From Nonomuraea jiangxiensis (GTDB taxonomy: Bacteria > Actinomycetota > Actinomycetes > Streptosporangiales > Streptosporangiaceae): DNA of 64,000 nt. Location of the stretch: the NCBI RefSeq assembly GCF_900099965.1, contig NZ_FNDJ01000040.1, forward strand, positions 26,721 to 90,720, written 5' to 3'. A program made the translations under genes and the position numbers. Below the pieces are notes generated by a model. The model searched no databases and was not told where the DNA came from. It worked only from the letters and a program-made list of their open reading frames with translations. This document shows, piece after piece, positions 16,860 through 23,923 of this stretch (positions are counted from its first letter, which is position 1; the number at the start of each line of letters is the position of its first letter).

Positions 16860-17534
16860 ATGGCGAAAAGGGTCAAAATAGGGCATTGGCTTTGGGTGGT
16901 CCCGCTCTTCATCGCCACGGGCTCCCTTTGCGTCTGGCTGTTCACCCTCGGCGCCAAAAGCGCCGAGACCTCGGCCATCCTTTCCCTTCTCGTCAGCATC
17001 CTGAGCGGGACATTTACGGCCCTCACCTATTTCAGGACCGTCAGCCCGCCGGCCACCCCCGAACAGCGCAGGATGATGTCACGGTGGGCCAGGAAATCAC
17101 TGGCCGCCGGCCTCACCGCGGCTCTGGGCCTGGGCCTGGGCGCCTATTACTGGCTCGCCGTGCACAAGCTCGACGTGGACGTCATCGACCACCTGCCCAC
17201 GAGGGAGTGGACCAGAATGAAGGCGAACTCCGCGATATCCATCCAAATCCCGGGGAAACCGCCAGAGCGCGACAATCTGGCCCTACGTTTCGCAATCGCG
17301 AACCGCTCGACCGTGGGCGACTGCGTCGTTCCGGCAAAACTCTACATCGAGCCGATCTTCGACAGGAGAGGGCCCGCGCCGGCCGACACCGCCCTGGCCA
17401 TCCGCCCCTCGCAGGAGCTCCGCCTGGACGTCTCCGACGCGCTGGGCCACGTCATCATCAAGGTGACGTTGCTCGAACCCGACCTCTCCTGCACCGTCGA
17501 TCTTCGGATCATCGAAGCGATCCTCTACAACTGA
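16860..17534 (+). CDS. Three-helix membrane protein, partner of the following solute-binding lipoprotein
   Basis: I do not recognise this protein. It is 224 residues with three predicted membrane helices at about 8-30, 36-58 and 84-102, then an extracytoplasmic-looking domain of about 120 residues (KLDVDVIDHLPTREW, LALRFAIANRSTVGDC, IIKVTLLEPDLSCTVDL) likely of beta structure. ATG at 16860 is preferred because AGGA stands six bases before it; an upstream ATG at 16824 would add 12 residues. It lies 31 bases before an orphan solute-binding lipoprotein on the same strand. The pair lacks any ABC permease or ATPase, which suggests a sensing rather than an import role (inference). Confidence 0.65.
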   Translation: MAKRVKIGHWLWVVPLFIATGSLCVWLFTLGAKSAETSAILSLLVSILSGTFTALTYFRTVSPPATPEQRRMMSRWARKSLAAGLTAALGLGLGAYYWLAVHKLDVDVIDHLPTREWTRMKANSAISIQIPGKPPERDNLALRFAIANRSTVGDCVVPAKLYIEPIFDRRGPAPADTALAIRPSQELRLDVSDALGHVIIKVTLLEPDLSCTVDLRIIEAILYN

Positions 17535-17565
17535 CTCCGACCCGCAAGCGAGGTTTCCATCATCG

Positions 17566-18444
17566 ATGGCCAGACTTTTCCGTAAGGGTGCGGCCACCCT
17601 GATCGCGGCACAACTCCTCCTCACGTCCGCGTGCACGGACATTCCCGTATCGAGGACAGGCACGGGAACCCCCGACCCCGGCCACGGCAGGCTCGCAAGA
17701 GGGGGCACGATCGCGGTGGGCGTGACCACCGACCTGCCCGGCTGGAGCGCGCTGACGATCGGCGAGAACTCCCGCAGCGGGTTCGACATCGACCTTGTCA
17801 AATGGCTCGCGAGCCGGCTCGATTTCACGCCGAACTACGTTGACCTCACCCTGGCCCAGCGCGAGAGCGCGTTACGGGGCGGAGCCGACGAGCGCAAGGC
17901 GCACCTGGTCGCGGCGGTGTTCTCCATCACGGACGAACGCCGGAAGCGGGTCATGTTCGCCGGGCCCTACATGGTCACCCGGCAGGGGTTCATGGTCAGG
18001 AAGGGAGACACCCGAATCAACGCCATGGCCGACCTGAAGGGCAAGACGGTCTGCACCGGCGCGGGCACCACGTCGCTCAAGCAGTTGAAGGATTCGGGCA
18101 TCAAGATGAACGTCACCGACGAGCAGGGCATGAACGCCTGCGTCGCGCGCCTGCTGGAAGGGAAGTCGGTGGACGCCGTCTCGACGGATCAGCTCATGCT
18201 GGCGGGGCTCGCCCAGACCGACCCCGAGCGCCTGGAGGTCCTGCCGGATCTCACCTTCGGCGCCCAGGAGAGATATGGCCTGGGGCTCCCCCTGGGAGAC
18301 GTCGCGGACTGCGAGATCGTCACGAAAGAACTTCAGGACTTCATCAACCAGGGCTATTGGTCCCAGTTTTTCCGGCAACGATTTCCCGGGCTGGAACCGG
18401 ACCCCTATCAACCCGATCCGTTCAACCTGAACGCATGCGAGTGA
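17566..18444 (+). CDS. Family 3 solute-binding lipoprotein (GltI-like), orphan
   Basis: This is a 292-residue amino-acid-type receptor of the SBP_bac_3 family. The lipoprotein signal peptide ends in LTSAC with Cys23. The two lobes show the usual features: IAVGVTTDLPGWS, GFDIDLVKWLASRL, VAAVFSITDERRKRVMFAGPYMVTRQGFMV, and the hinge return DAVSTDQLMLAGL. Late cysteines (DVADCEIV and the terminal NACE) could form a disulfide on the outside. It follows the membrane protein by 31 bases. No permease or ATPase gene is in the window, so it either serves a distant importer or acts as a ligand sensor for its membrane partner. A tRNA gene on the opposite strand starts 14 bases after its stop. Confidence 0.82.
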   Translation: MARLFRKGAATLIAAQLLLTSACTDIPVSRTGTGTPDPGHGRLARGGTIAVGVTTDLPGWSALTIGENSRSGFDIDLVKWLASRLDFTPNYVDLTLAQRESALRGGADERKAHLVAAVFSITDERRKRVMFAGPYMVTRQGFMVRKGDTRINAMADLKGKTVCTGAGTTSLKQLKDSGIKMNVTDEQGMNACVARLLEGKSVDAVSTDQLMLAGLAQTDPERLEVLPDLTFGAQERYGLGLPLGDVADCEIVTKELQDFINQGYWSQFFRQRFPGLEPDPYQPDPFNLNACE

Positions 18445-18457
18445 ATGGACTTTCCGG

Positions 18458-18530
18458 TGGAGCTATGGGGACTCGAACCCCAGGCCTCCTCCATGCCATG
18501 GAGGCGCGCTACCAACTGCGCCATAGCCCC
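18458..18530 (-). tRNA. tRNA-Ala(GGC)
   Basis: A 73-nt cloverleaf on the minus strand. The acceptor stem GGGGCTA/TAGCTCC includes the G3-U70 wobble that identifies tRNA-Ala. The anticodon loop is ATGGCAT with anticodon GGC, and the T loop is GGTTCGAGTCC-like. The discriminator base is A and the CCA end is not encoded. It decodes GCC/GCU alanine codons. A near-identical copy is at 33215-33287. Confidence 0.95.
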
Positions 18531-18544
18531 TTACGATCATCAAG

Positions 18545-18574
18545 TGTATAGGAGTTCCGGAGCGCTCGTGTCAC
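18545..18574 (-). promoter_or_regulatory. Predicted promoter of tRNA-Ala, overlapping the divergent ECF41 promoter
   Basis: On the minus strand a -35-like GTGACA (18574-18569) and a -10-like TATACA (18550-18545) are separated by 18 bases, placing the start near 18538, just before the tRNA 5' end at 18530. The -35 hexamer is the reverse complement of the TGTCAC core of the ECF41 promoter on the other strand. Confidence 0.5.
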
Positions 18575-18596
18575 ACCGAAGGATCCATGGTACGTC
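18569..18596 (+). promoter_or_regulatory. Predicted ECF41-type promoter (autoregulatory, leaderless)
   Basis: TGTCACA (18569-18575) and CGTC (18593-18596), spaced 17 bases, resemble the promoter recognised by ECF41 sigma factors (TGTCACA about 16 bases from CGTC, established for the family). Transcription should begin a few bases before the ATG at 18606, giving a nearly leaderless mRNA. The sigma factor therefore probably directs its own transcription. Confidence 0.6.
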
Positions 18597-18605
18597 TTAG
18601 GGTTT

Positions 18606-19520
18606 ATGTCGACTTTCGAAGACCATCGCACCTTGCTGACCGGCGTCGCCTACCGGATCCTGGGCAGCGTCGCCGACGCCGAGGACGTCGTGCAGGAGGC
18701 ATGGTTGCGCTGGTCGGGGGTGGACCAGGAGGCGGTTGACGACCCCAAGGCCTATCTCGTCAGGGTGACCTCCCGGCTGGCCATCGACCGGTTGCGGTGG
18801 GCCAAGTCGCGGCGGGAGTCGTACGTCGGGCCCTGGTTGCCCGAGCCGATCAGCACCGGGCCCGACGTGGCCGAGCACGCGGAGCTGGCCGACTCCGTCG
18901 AGCTGGCGCTGCTCGTGGTGCTGGAGACGTTGTCACCGCTCGAAAGGGCGGTGTTCGTCCTGCGGGAGGCGTTCGATCTGCCGTTCGCCGAGATCGCGGA
19001 GATCATCGGCCGGGCCGAGCCGGCGACCAGGCAACTCGCCCGGCGGGCGCGCGAGCACGTACGGGAGAAGCGGCCGCGCTTCGACGTGGACCGGGGCGAG
19101 CGCCGGCGGATCACCGAGCGCTTCATCAACGCCTCCGCGAACGGCGACCTCGACGGGCTGATCGAGCTGTTCTCCGACGAGGTCACGATGGTCAGCGACG
19201 GCGGCGGCAAGGCCAGGGCCGCGCTGCGGGCGATCACCGGGGCCGAGCACGTGGGCCGCTACCTGCTGTCGATCAACACTCCGGCGAACATCGCCCGCTT
19301 CATGGCCTCGATCGGCATGACGGACGTCCCCGGCATATCGTTCGGCACGGCGACGGTGAACAACGCTCCCGCGCTGGTCCTCTCGGCCGGCGGGCGGGTG
19401 ATCACGGTCGTCTCGTTGCTGGTCGCGGACGGCAAGATCGACACGATCTACCTCATGGCCAACCCCGAGAAGATCACCCACCTGGAGCCCGACGCCATCC
19501 CGGAGACCGATCCGGCCTGA
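18606..19520 (+). CDS. ECF41-family RNA polymerase sigma factor with SnoaL-like regulatory domain
   Basis: This is a 304-residue extracytoplasmic-function sigma factor. Region 2 covers about residues 5-75 and region 4 about 105-155. The ECF41 hallmarks are present: the linker motif WLPEP at 77-81, a SnoaL-like carboxyl domain of about 130 residues with DGGGK at 198-202, and a terminal NPEK at 286-289. In this family the carboxyl domain replaces an anti-sigma factor and holds the sigma factor in check. ECF41 genes usually neighbour a carboxymuconolactone decarboxylase, oxidoreductase or epimerase gene; none is adjacent here. No Shine-Dalgarno precedes the ATG, which fits a leaderless transcript. 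Confidence 0.9.
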   Translation: MSTFEDHRTLLTGVAYRILGSVADAEDVVQEAWLRWSGVDQEAVDDPKAYLVRVTSRLAIDRLRWAKSRRESYVGPWLPEPISTGPDVAEHAELADSVELALLVVLETLSPLERAVFVLREAFDLPFAEIAEIIGRAEPATRQLARRAREHVREKRPRFDVDRGERRRITERFINASANGDLDGLIELFSDEVTMVSDGGGKARAALRAITGAEHVGRYLLSINTPANIARFMASIGMTDVPGISFGTATVNNAPALVLSAGGRVITVVSLLVADGKIDTIYLMANPEKITHLEPDAIPETDPA

Positions 19521-19587
19521 CGCCCCCCGGCACGCCCACGGACGGCCCGCACATTCCGGACCGTCCATGCCGGCTTCCAGGCGTGGA

Positions 19588-20118
19588 TCAGGCGGCGCGG
19601 CGGCGCGGGATCGCGGCCTCGTCTACCAGCCGGTCCAGGTCCACCCCGGCCTCCCGGAGGAGCCGGGCGGCCCCGTTGGAGGTGTCGGCGAGCAGCCCCC
19701 ACAGCAGCCGCTCCCCCGTGACGGCCCCCGGCTGCCATTGCGCCACCTCGATCACCTTCCGGGTATGCATGGCCAGGGGGAGCTCCCCCAGCGGCCCGTA
19801 CAGGGTGACCCGCAGCGGCCGCACCCGGGAGCGGCGCAGCCGCCACAGCCCGGGCTCGTCGGCGCCGGCCCTGGTACGGCGGCGCACCACGTCCAGATCG
19901 ATGCCCAGGGTGGCCAGCAGCGCCCGCGCGTTCCCGAGGTCCACCAGCTCCCGTACGTCGGCCTCCGACGCGGTGAACGACGGCAACGAGAACGGCCGCA
20001 CCTCGGCCAGTGCCAGCACCAGCATGTCGACGTCGAGCGTGGCCCGTCCGGCGTCGAGCGAATGCATCCCTGCCCTGACCACCGCCCGGCGGGCGCCCTC
20101 CGTGTACCTGGCGAACAT
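19588..20118 (-). CDS. Clp N-terminal-domain protein without AAA+ module
   Basis: This is a 176-residue protein composed of two Clp N (Clp R) repeats: residues about 1-75 (MFARYTEGARRAVVRAG, VDMLVLALAEV) and about 105-170 (MHTRKVIEVAQWQ, ERLLWGLLADTSNGAARLLREAGVDLDRL). There is no ATPase domain, so it is not a chaperone itself. It could be an adaptor that binds Clp substrates or a partner of the HTH protein encoded three bases upstream. ATG at 20118 follows GGGAGG. The pair is presumably transcribed from the double-palindrome region at 20341-20384. Confidence 0.8.
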   Translation of the reverse strand: MFARYTEGARRAVVRAGMHSLDAGRATLDVDMLVLALAEVRPFSLPSFTASEADVRELVDLGNARALLATLGIDLDVVRRRTRAGADEPGLWRLRRSRVRPLRVTLYGPLGELPLAMHTRKVIEVAQWQPGAVTGERLLWGLLADTSNGAARLLREAGVDLDRLVDEAAIPRRRAA

Positions 20119-20121
20119 GCG

Positions 20122-20337
20122 CTACCTCCCTGTCCTGCGAGCGTGCTTGCGATGAGCGGTCTGCCGCCGGACACCCAGCGCGTCGGCGATCTGCTCCCAC
20201 GACCAGCCCTGGGCGCGGGCGTTGGACACGTGCGCCGCCTCCAGCTCTTCCAGCAGGGTCCTGAGCGCGGCGACCGCCGCCAGCCCCACCCCGGGGTCTC
20301 GATCGGCGGCCGCCTCGGCGAGTTCGGTGGCGTTCAT
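20122..20337 (-). CDS. Small helix-turn-helix protein paired with the Clp-N protein
   Basis: This is a 71-residue DNA-binding protein. The carboxyl half is a sigma-region-4-like helix-turn-helix (ARAQGWSWEQIADALGVRRQTAHRKH) ending in a basic tail; the amino half is a helical segment rich in Ala and Glu that could dimerise. ATG at 20337 is three bases from the first copy of the 16-bp palindrome. The frame ends three bases before the Clp-N gene, so both are one operon. It most likely binds the palindromes and represses its own operon (inference). A longer upstream frame runs antisense-free through the AlaX gene in another phase and is rejected. Confidence 0.78.
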   Translation of the reverse strand: MNATELAEAAADRDPGVGLAAVAALRTLLEELEAAHVSNARAQGWSWEQIADALGVRRQTAHRKHARRTGR

Positions 20338-20340
20338 GCC

Positions 20341-20384
20341 GTCAGCATATGCTGACACGCCACCGTTTGTCAGCATATGCTGAC
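20341..20384. promoter_or_regulatory. Twin perfect palindromes upstream of the HTH/Clp-N operon
   Basis: GTCAGCATATGCTGAC occurs twice without change, at 20341-20356 and 20369-20384, with centres 28 bases apart. The first copy ends just before the HTH start codon; the second covers the last codons and stop of the AlaX gene. This is a strong candidate operator, probably for the small HTH protein or another dimeric repressor. Confidence 0.78.
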
Positions 20385-21212
20385 GGGCTCGCAGGTGGTG
20401 TTCATGGTCAGCGACGTGCCCTCCGGCGACAGCGACAGCGCGACCTCGACCCGGCCCAGTTCCCCGGTACGGCTCACGTGGGTGCCGCCGCACGGAATGG
20501 AGGCCTCCCCGTCGGGCAGCGAGCAGTGCCACGTACGGCGGGCGGTCAGCCCGGGCCCCGGCACCTCCAGCCGGACCGGCGCGTCGGCGGCCACCCACGC
20601 ACCGAGCAGGTCGTTCACCTGCCGCACGACCTTGTCGAGATCCAGCCCCTCGGCCGTGAACCCCTTCTTGCGCAGCGACTTGCCCAGCCGGTAGACGTCC
20701 ACGCTGCCGCCGGGCACGATCCGCGACGAGTCGATGGCGGCCTGGTCGAAGTCGGGATGCCCGAGCCGGTCCAGCGCCGCCTCCTTGCGCCAGCGGTCGG
20801 CCAGGGCGGCGTTGAGCGCGAGCGCGGCCAGGTGGCAGGCGGTGTGACCGGCCGACAGCGCGGCCCGGAACTCGGCGTCCACCAGCAGGTCCACCTCCTC
20901 CCCCACCGGCAGCGGCGCCTCGGTCACGTGCACGACCAGCCACTCCCATCCCTCCGCGCCGCGCCGCACGGGAATGGCCTCCCCGAGGAAGACCTCGCCG
21001 GAGTCCGACCGCGCCCCCGTCACACAGTCGAGGACCGGCAGCCCGCCGATCGTGCCCCGGTCGGCGGGCTGGTCGGGCCAGGTGTGGTCGAGGGGGTGGA
21101 AGGGCGTCTCGGAGACGACGAGGCCGTGCCGGGCCCCCACCGGCACGGCCCCGACAACTGGGGAACGGCCTGCGACCAGGCCCTCAGGAAAGGTGACAAG
21201 AGTGGATTTCAC
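20370..21212 (-). CDS. AlaX-like alanyl-tRNA editing hydrolase
   Basis: This is a 280-residue free-standing relative of the AlaRS editing domain, predicted to hydrolyse mischarged Ser- or Gly-tRNA(Ala) in trans. The zinc ligands are visible: HTACH with His123 and His127, and CGGTH with Cys241 and His245. The amino domain is the beta-barrel seen in AlaX proteins (HPLDHTWPDQPADRGTIGG). The start is a GTG at 21212, four bases after the MFS stop, so the gene is coupled to the transporter. Its final codons VSIC and stop lie inside the second palindrome of the downstream operon, so the next promoter is embedded in its 3' end. Confidence 0.85.
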   Translation of the reverse strand: MKSTLVTFPEGLVAGRSPVVGAVPVGARHGLVVSETPFHPLDHTWPDQPADRGTIGGLPVLDCVTGARSDSGEVFLGEAIPVRRGAEGWEWLVVHVTEAPLPVGEEVDLLVDAEFRAALSAGHTACHLAALALNAALADRWRKEAALDRLGHPDFDQAAIDSSRIVPGGSVDVYRLGKSLRKKGFTAEGLDLDKVVRQVNDLLGAWVAADAPVRLEVPGPGLTARRTWHCSLPDGEASIPCGGTHVSRTGELGRVEVALSLSPEGTSLTMNTTCEPVSIC

Positions 21213-21216
21213 CTGG

Positions 21217-22431
21217 TCATTGTCCCAGGGACGACTCGTCCTCCAGGTAGCGGTCGCGGCCCGCGTACAGACCGGTGAGAAGCTGCACCACCAGCACCGC
21301 GAAGATCATCATGTACGGCACCGACCAGCCGCCGGCCGCCTCCCGCAGCACGCCCACCAGCAGCGGCCCGGCACCGGCGAGCAGATACCCGACGCTCTGC
21401 CCGAACCCCGACAACCCGGCCGTGGCCTCCGGCGTACGGGTGCGCAGCGCCAGCATCATCAGCGCCAGCGGGAACGACCCCATGCCGATGGCGATGAGCG
21501 TGATCCACAGCAGCGTCAGCGACATGGGCCCGAACCAGAGCCCGAGGAACCCGGCCACGTAGAACACCACGAGGCCCACCACAGTGGGCCGCTGGTCACG
21601 GAAGCGGGCGGCCACCATGGGCACGAAGATGGACACGGGGATGTTCAGCGCCGTGAACACCGCGAGCACCAGCCCCGCCTGCGAGGTGCTGTAGCCCCCG
21701 TCGGTGAGGATCGTGGCGAGCCAGCCGAACATGATGTAGGCGATCATCGACTGGGTGCCGAAGTAGATCGCGATCATCCACGCGAGCCTGCTCCTGACCA
21801 GGCGCCGGATGCCCGCCTCCCGGCGGCTCGTGTCCCGCTCCGGCTCACTGCGCAGCAGCGCAAGCCACGGAATGGCGGCGACGACGGCCAGCGCCGCCCA
21901 CACGCCGAGCGCGATGTGCCAGTCACCGGACACGCGCTCGATCGGCACGGTCGCGGCGGCGGCCAGCATGGTGCCCACCGCCAGGGCCGTGGTGTAGACG
22001 ATGGTCATGATCCCGGTACGCGCCGGGAAGTGACGCTTGATCAGCGTCGGGATGAGCACGTTGCCGACCGCCCCGCCGGACAGCGCGACCGCGCTGCTCA
22101 GCAGGAACACCGGCGCCGAGCCGACCAGCGACCGGACCAGCAGGCCCGCGCCCAGCGTGACGAGCGCGAGCAGCAGCAGCCGGTGCTCGCCGAGCCGCCG
22201 GGCCAGCGCCGGGGTGATCGCCCCCACACCGGCGAAGGCCAGCACGGGCAGCGTGGTGAGCAGCCCGGTGGCGGCGCTGGACATGCCGAGCGAGCCGGTG
22301 AGCTGGTCGAGCAGGGGGCCGACGCTGGTGACGCCGGTGCGCAGGTTCAGCGCGGCGAGGACGATTCCCAGCACGAGCAACCAGGCGAGAGGACCGGGCT
22401 TGGCCCGGGACTCCGGGGCGTACGCGCTCAT
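21217..22431 (-). CDS. MFS transporter of the CynX/NimT family
   Basis: This is a 404-residue major facilitator with about 12 hydrophobic segments, beginning PGPLAWLLVLGIVLAALNLRTGVTSVGPLL, a sequence pattern typical of the cyanate/2-nitroimidazole transporter (CynX/NimT) branch. ATG at 22431 follows GGAGGA by nine bases; an upstream ATG pair at 22455 lacks a comparable site. The substrate is unknown. It overlaps function with nothing nearby, but is cotranscribed with the AlaX gene four bases downstream. Confidence 0.85.
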   Translation of the reverse strand: MSAYAPESRAKPGPLAWLLVLGIVLAALNLRTGVTSVGPLLDQLTGSLGMSSAATGLLTTLPVLAFAGVGAITPALARRLGEHRLLLLALVTLGAGLLVRSLVGSAPVFLLSSAVALSGGAVGNVLIPTLIKRHFPARTGIMTIVYTTALAVGTMLAAAATVPIERVSGDWHIALGVWAALAVVAAIPWLALLRSEPERDTSRREAGIRRLVRSRLAWMIAIYFGTQSMIAYIMFGWLATILTDGGYSTSQAGLVLAVFTALNIPVSIFVPMVAARFRDQRPTVVGLVVFYVAGFLGLWFGPMSLTLLWITLIAIGMGSFPLALMMLALRTRTPEATAGLSGFGQSVGYLLAGAGPLLVGVLREAAGGWSVPYMMIFAVLVVQLLTGLYAGRDRYLEDESSLGQ

Positions 22432-22578
22432 GCGCAGGAATCCTCCGTTCATCAAATCATGGGACGAATCACTACCTTACAGTAGCGGCAGAGGTGTTTG
22501 TCAGAAATGTACCTTTTCGGGTCATCCGAGCGGCCACCGGCCCCTCGCAGCGCGTGCCGTCGTCCGGCACGCCGCAGG

Positions 22579-22956
22579 TCAACGCCTGCGGCGCAGCCAG
22601 TAGAGCCCCACGAGGGGCAGCACGAGCGGGATGAACAGGTAGCCCCTGCCGTACGCGGACCAGACCGTCGCGTCGGGGAAGGCGGCCGGGTCGAGGAGGC
22701 TGAGCGTGCCGACGATCAACACCCCCGCCAGCTCGATGCCGAGCGCGACCAGCGCCAACCGGCGGGCGCCGCGCAGGAGGGCGACCGTGAGCAGGATGTA
22801 GACGAGCGCCGCGAAGGCCGACAGCGAGTACGCCAGCGGCGCCTCGCCGAACTTGAGGGCGATCTGCACCCCCGCCCGTGCCCCGGCGGCCAGCGAGAAC
22901 AGCCCGTAGACGGCGACGAGCGCGCGTCCGGGCCCGGCGCCGATCGAGGTGGTCAC
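22579..22956 (-). CDS. Small four-helix membrane protein (second of a coupled pair)
   Basis: I do not recognise a named family. It is a 125-residue protein with about four membrane helices (ALVAVYGLFSLAAGARAGVQIA, LSAFAALVYILLTVALL, LALVALGIELAGVLIVGTLSLL, FIPLVLPLVGLYWLRRR). GTG at 22956 overlaps the TGA of the upstream gene by four bases (GTGA), so it is translationally coupled to that gene. The pair probably forms one membrane complex. Confidence 0.72.
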   Translation of the reverse strand: MTTSIGAGPGRALVAVYGLFSLAAGARAGVQIALKFGEAPLAYSLSAFAALVYILLTVALLRGARRLALVALGIELAGVLIVGTLSLLDPAAFPDATVWSAYGRGYLFIPLVLPLVGLYWLRRRR

Positions 22957-23315
22957 GCGGTCCCCTGCCAGATCTGCAGCAACCGCCCGGTCATCACCGC
23001 GATCGCGAACCCGGCCACCGCCAGGATCCCCGGCCCCCACCGGCTCCGCTCCGCCAGCGCCAGGAACACCCCGGCCGGCGGGATGAGCACCTCGCCCCCG
23101 ACATAGCCGAACAGCGTCACCTTGTCCGCGGGCCCCGCGCCGCCCGCCACGGCCGCGATGACGAAGCCCGCCTGCACCAGCACCGCCACTTCGAGCACGG
23201 CGAAGCCCACCAGCAGGACCATGCCCATCGGCCGGTTGCGGATGGCAGTGACCAGGCTCGCCAGCGTCAGCAGCACGGCGAGCACGATCACGATGGTGGC
23301 GACGGTCGTGTTCAT
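22953..23315 (-). CDS. Small four-helix membrane protein (first of a coupled pair)
   Basis: This is a 120-residue hydrophobic protein with about four helices (TTVATIVIVLAVLLTLASLVTAI, MVLLVGFAVLEVAVLVQAGFVIAAV, a central VGGEVLIPPAGVFLALAE and ILAVAGFAIAVMTGRLLQIW). No catalytic motif is visible. ATG at 23315 begins the first helix; an upstream frame to 23369 has no ribosome binding site. It diverges from the DUF523 gene. Function unknown. Confidence 0.72.
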   Translation of the reverse strand: MNTTVATIVIVLAVLLTLASLVTAIRNRPMGMVLLVGFAVLEVAVLVQAGFVIAAVAGGAGPADKVTLFGYVGGEVLIPPAGVFLALAERSRWGPGILAVAGFAIAVMTGRLLQIWQGTA

Positions 23316-23397
23316 CGGGACAAAGGCTATCGCCCGGGGGGCTCGCCCCTGATTCCGTCCGGCGCTCAACTCCCAGGACGCTCATAGGATCGAAGGT

Positions 23398-23892
23398 GTG
23401 GAGACGATCCTCGTCAGTGCCTGCCTGATGGGACGCAGGGTGCGCTTCGACGGCGGCGCGAAGACCAGCTCGGACGCCTGGCTCGCGGCCTGGCGCGCCG
23501 AGGGGCGGCTGGTCCCGTTCTGCCCGGAGGTGGAGGGCGGGCTGGCGATCCCCCGTCCCGCCGCCGAGATCGAGGGCGGCGCGGGCGGGGCGGCCGTGCT
23601 GGCCGGTGACGCCCGCGTGCTGGCGGCCGACGGATCGGACGTGACGGCGGCCTTCCTGGCGGGCGCGCGGGCGGCGCTCGCGGCGGCGCGGTCGGCCGGG
23701 GCCCGGCTGGCGGTGCTGAAGGAGGGCAGCCCGTCGTGCGGGGTGCTGTCGATCCACGACGGCACGTTCGGCGGGCGGCGCGTCGCCGGGCAGGGCGTCA
23801 CGACGGCGCTGCTGGAGCTCAACGGCATCCGCGTGTTCGGCGAGGATCGCGTCGCCGAGGCGGCCGGCTACCTGCGCACCCTGGAGACGTAG
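23398..23892 (+). CDS. DUF523 protein
   Basis: This is a 164-residue cytoplasmic protein of the DUF523 family, recognised by ILVSACLMGRRVRFDGG near the start, FCPEVEGGLAIPRPAAEI in the middle and LKEGSPSCGVLSIHDGTF near residue 107-124. The paired cysteines (ACLMG, FCPE, SCGV) are conserved in the family and may bind a metal or cluster; no activity is established. The start is GTG at 23398. The last nine codons lie in the first copy of a tandem duplication; the convergent membrane protein gene ends in the second copy. Confidence 0.82.
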   Translation: METILVSACLMGRRVRFDGGAKTSSDAWLAAWRAEGRLVPFCPEVEGGLAIPRPAAEIEGGAGGAAVLAGDARVLAADGSDVTAAFLAGARAALAAARSAGARLAVLKEGSPSCGVLSIHDGTFGGRRVAGQGVTTALLELNGIRVFGEDRVAEAAGYLRTLET

Positions 23893-23923
23893 AAGGCTAC
23901 CTGCGCACCCTGGAGACGTAGAA
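23866..23923. repeat. 29-bp perfect tandem duplication at the junction of two convergent genes
   Basis: Two identical 29-base units (23866-23894 and 23895-23923) stand head to tail. On the plus strand each encodes the DUF523 ending GYLRTLET plus stop; on the minus strand each encodes the ending FYVSRVRR plus stop of the membrane protein. Each gene uses the copy it reaches first. Confidence 0.95.
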
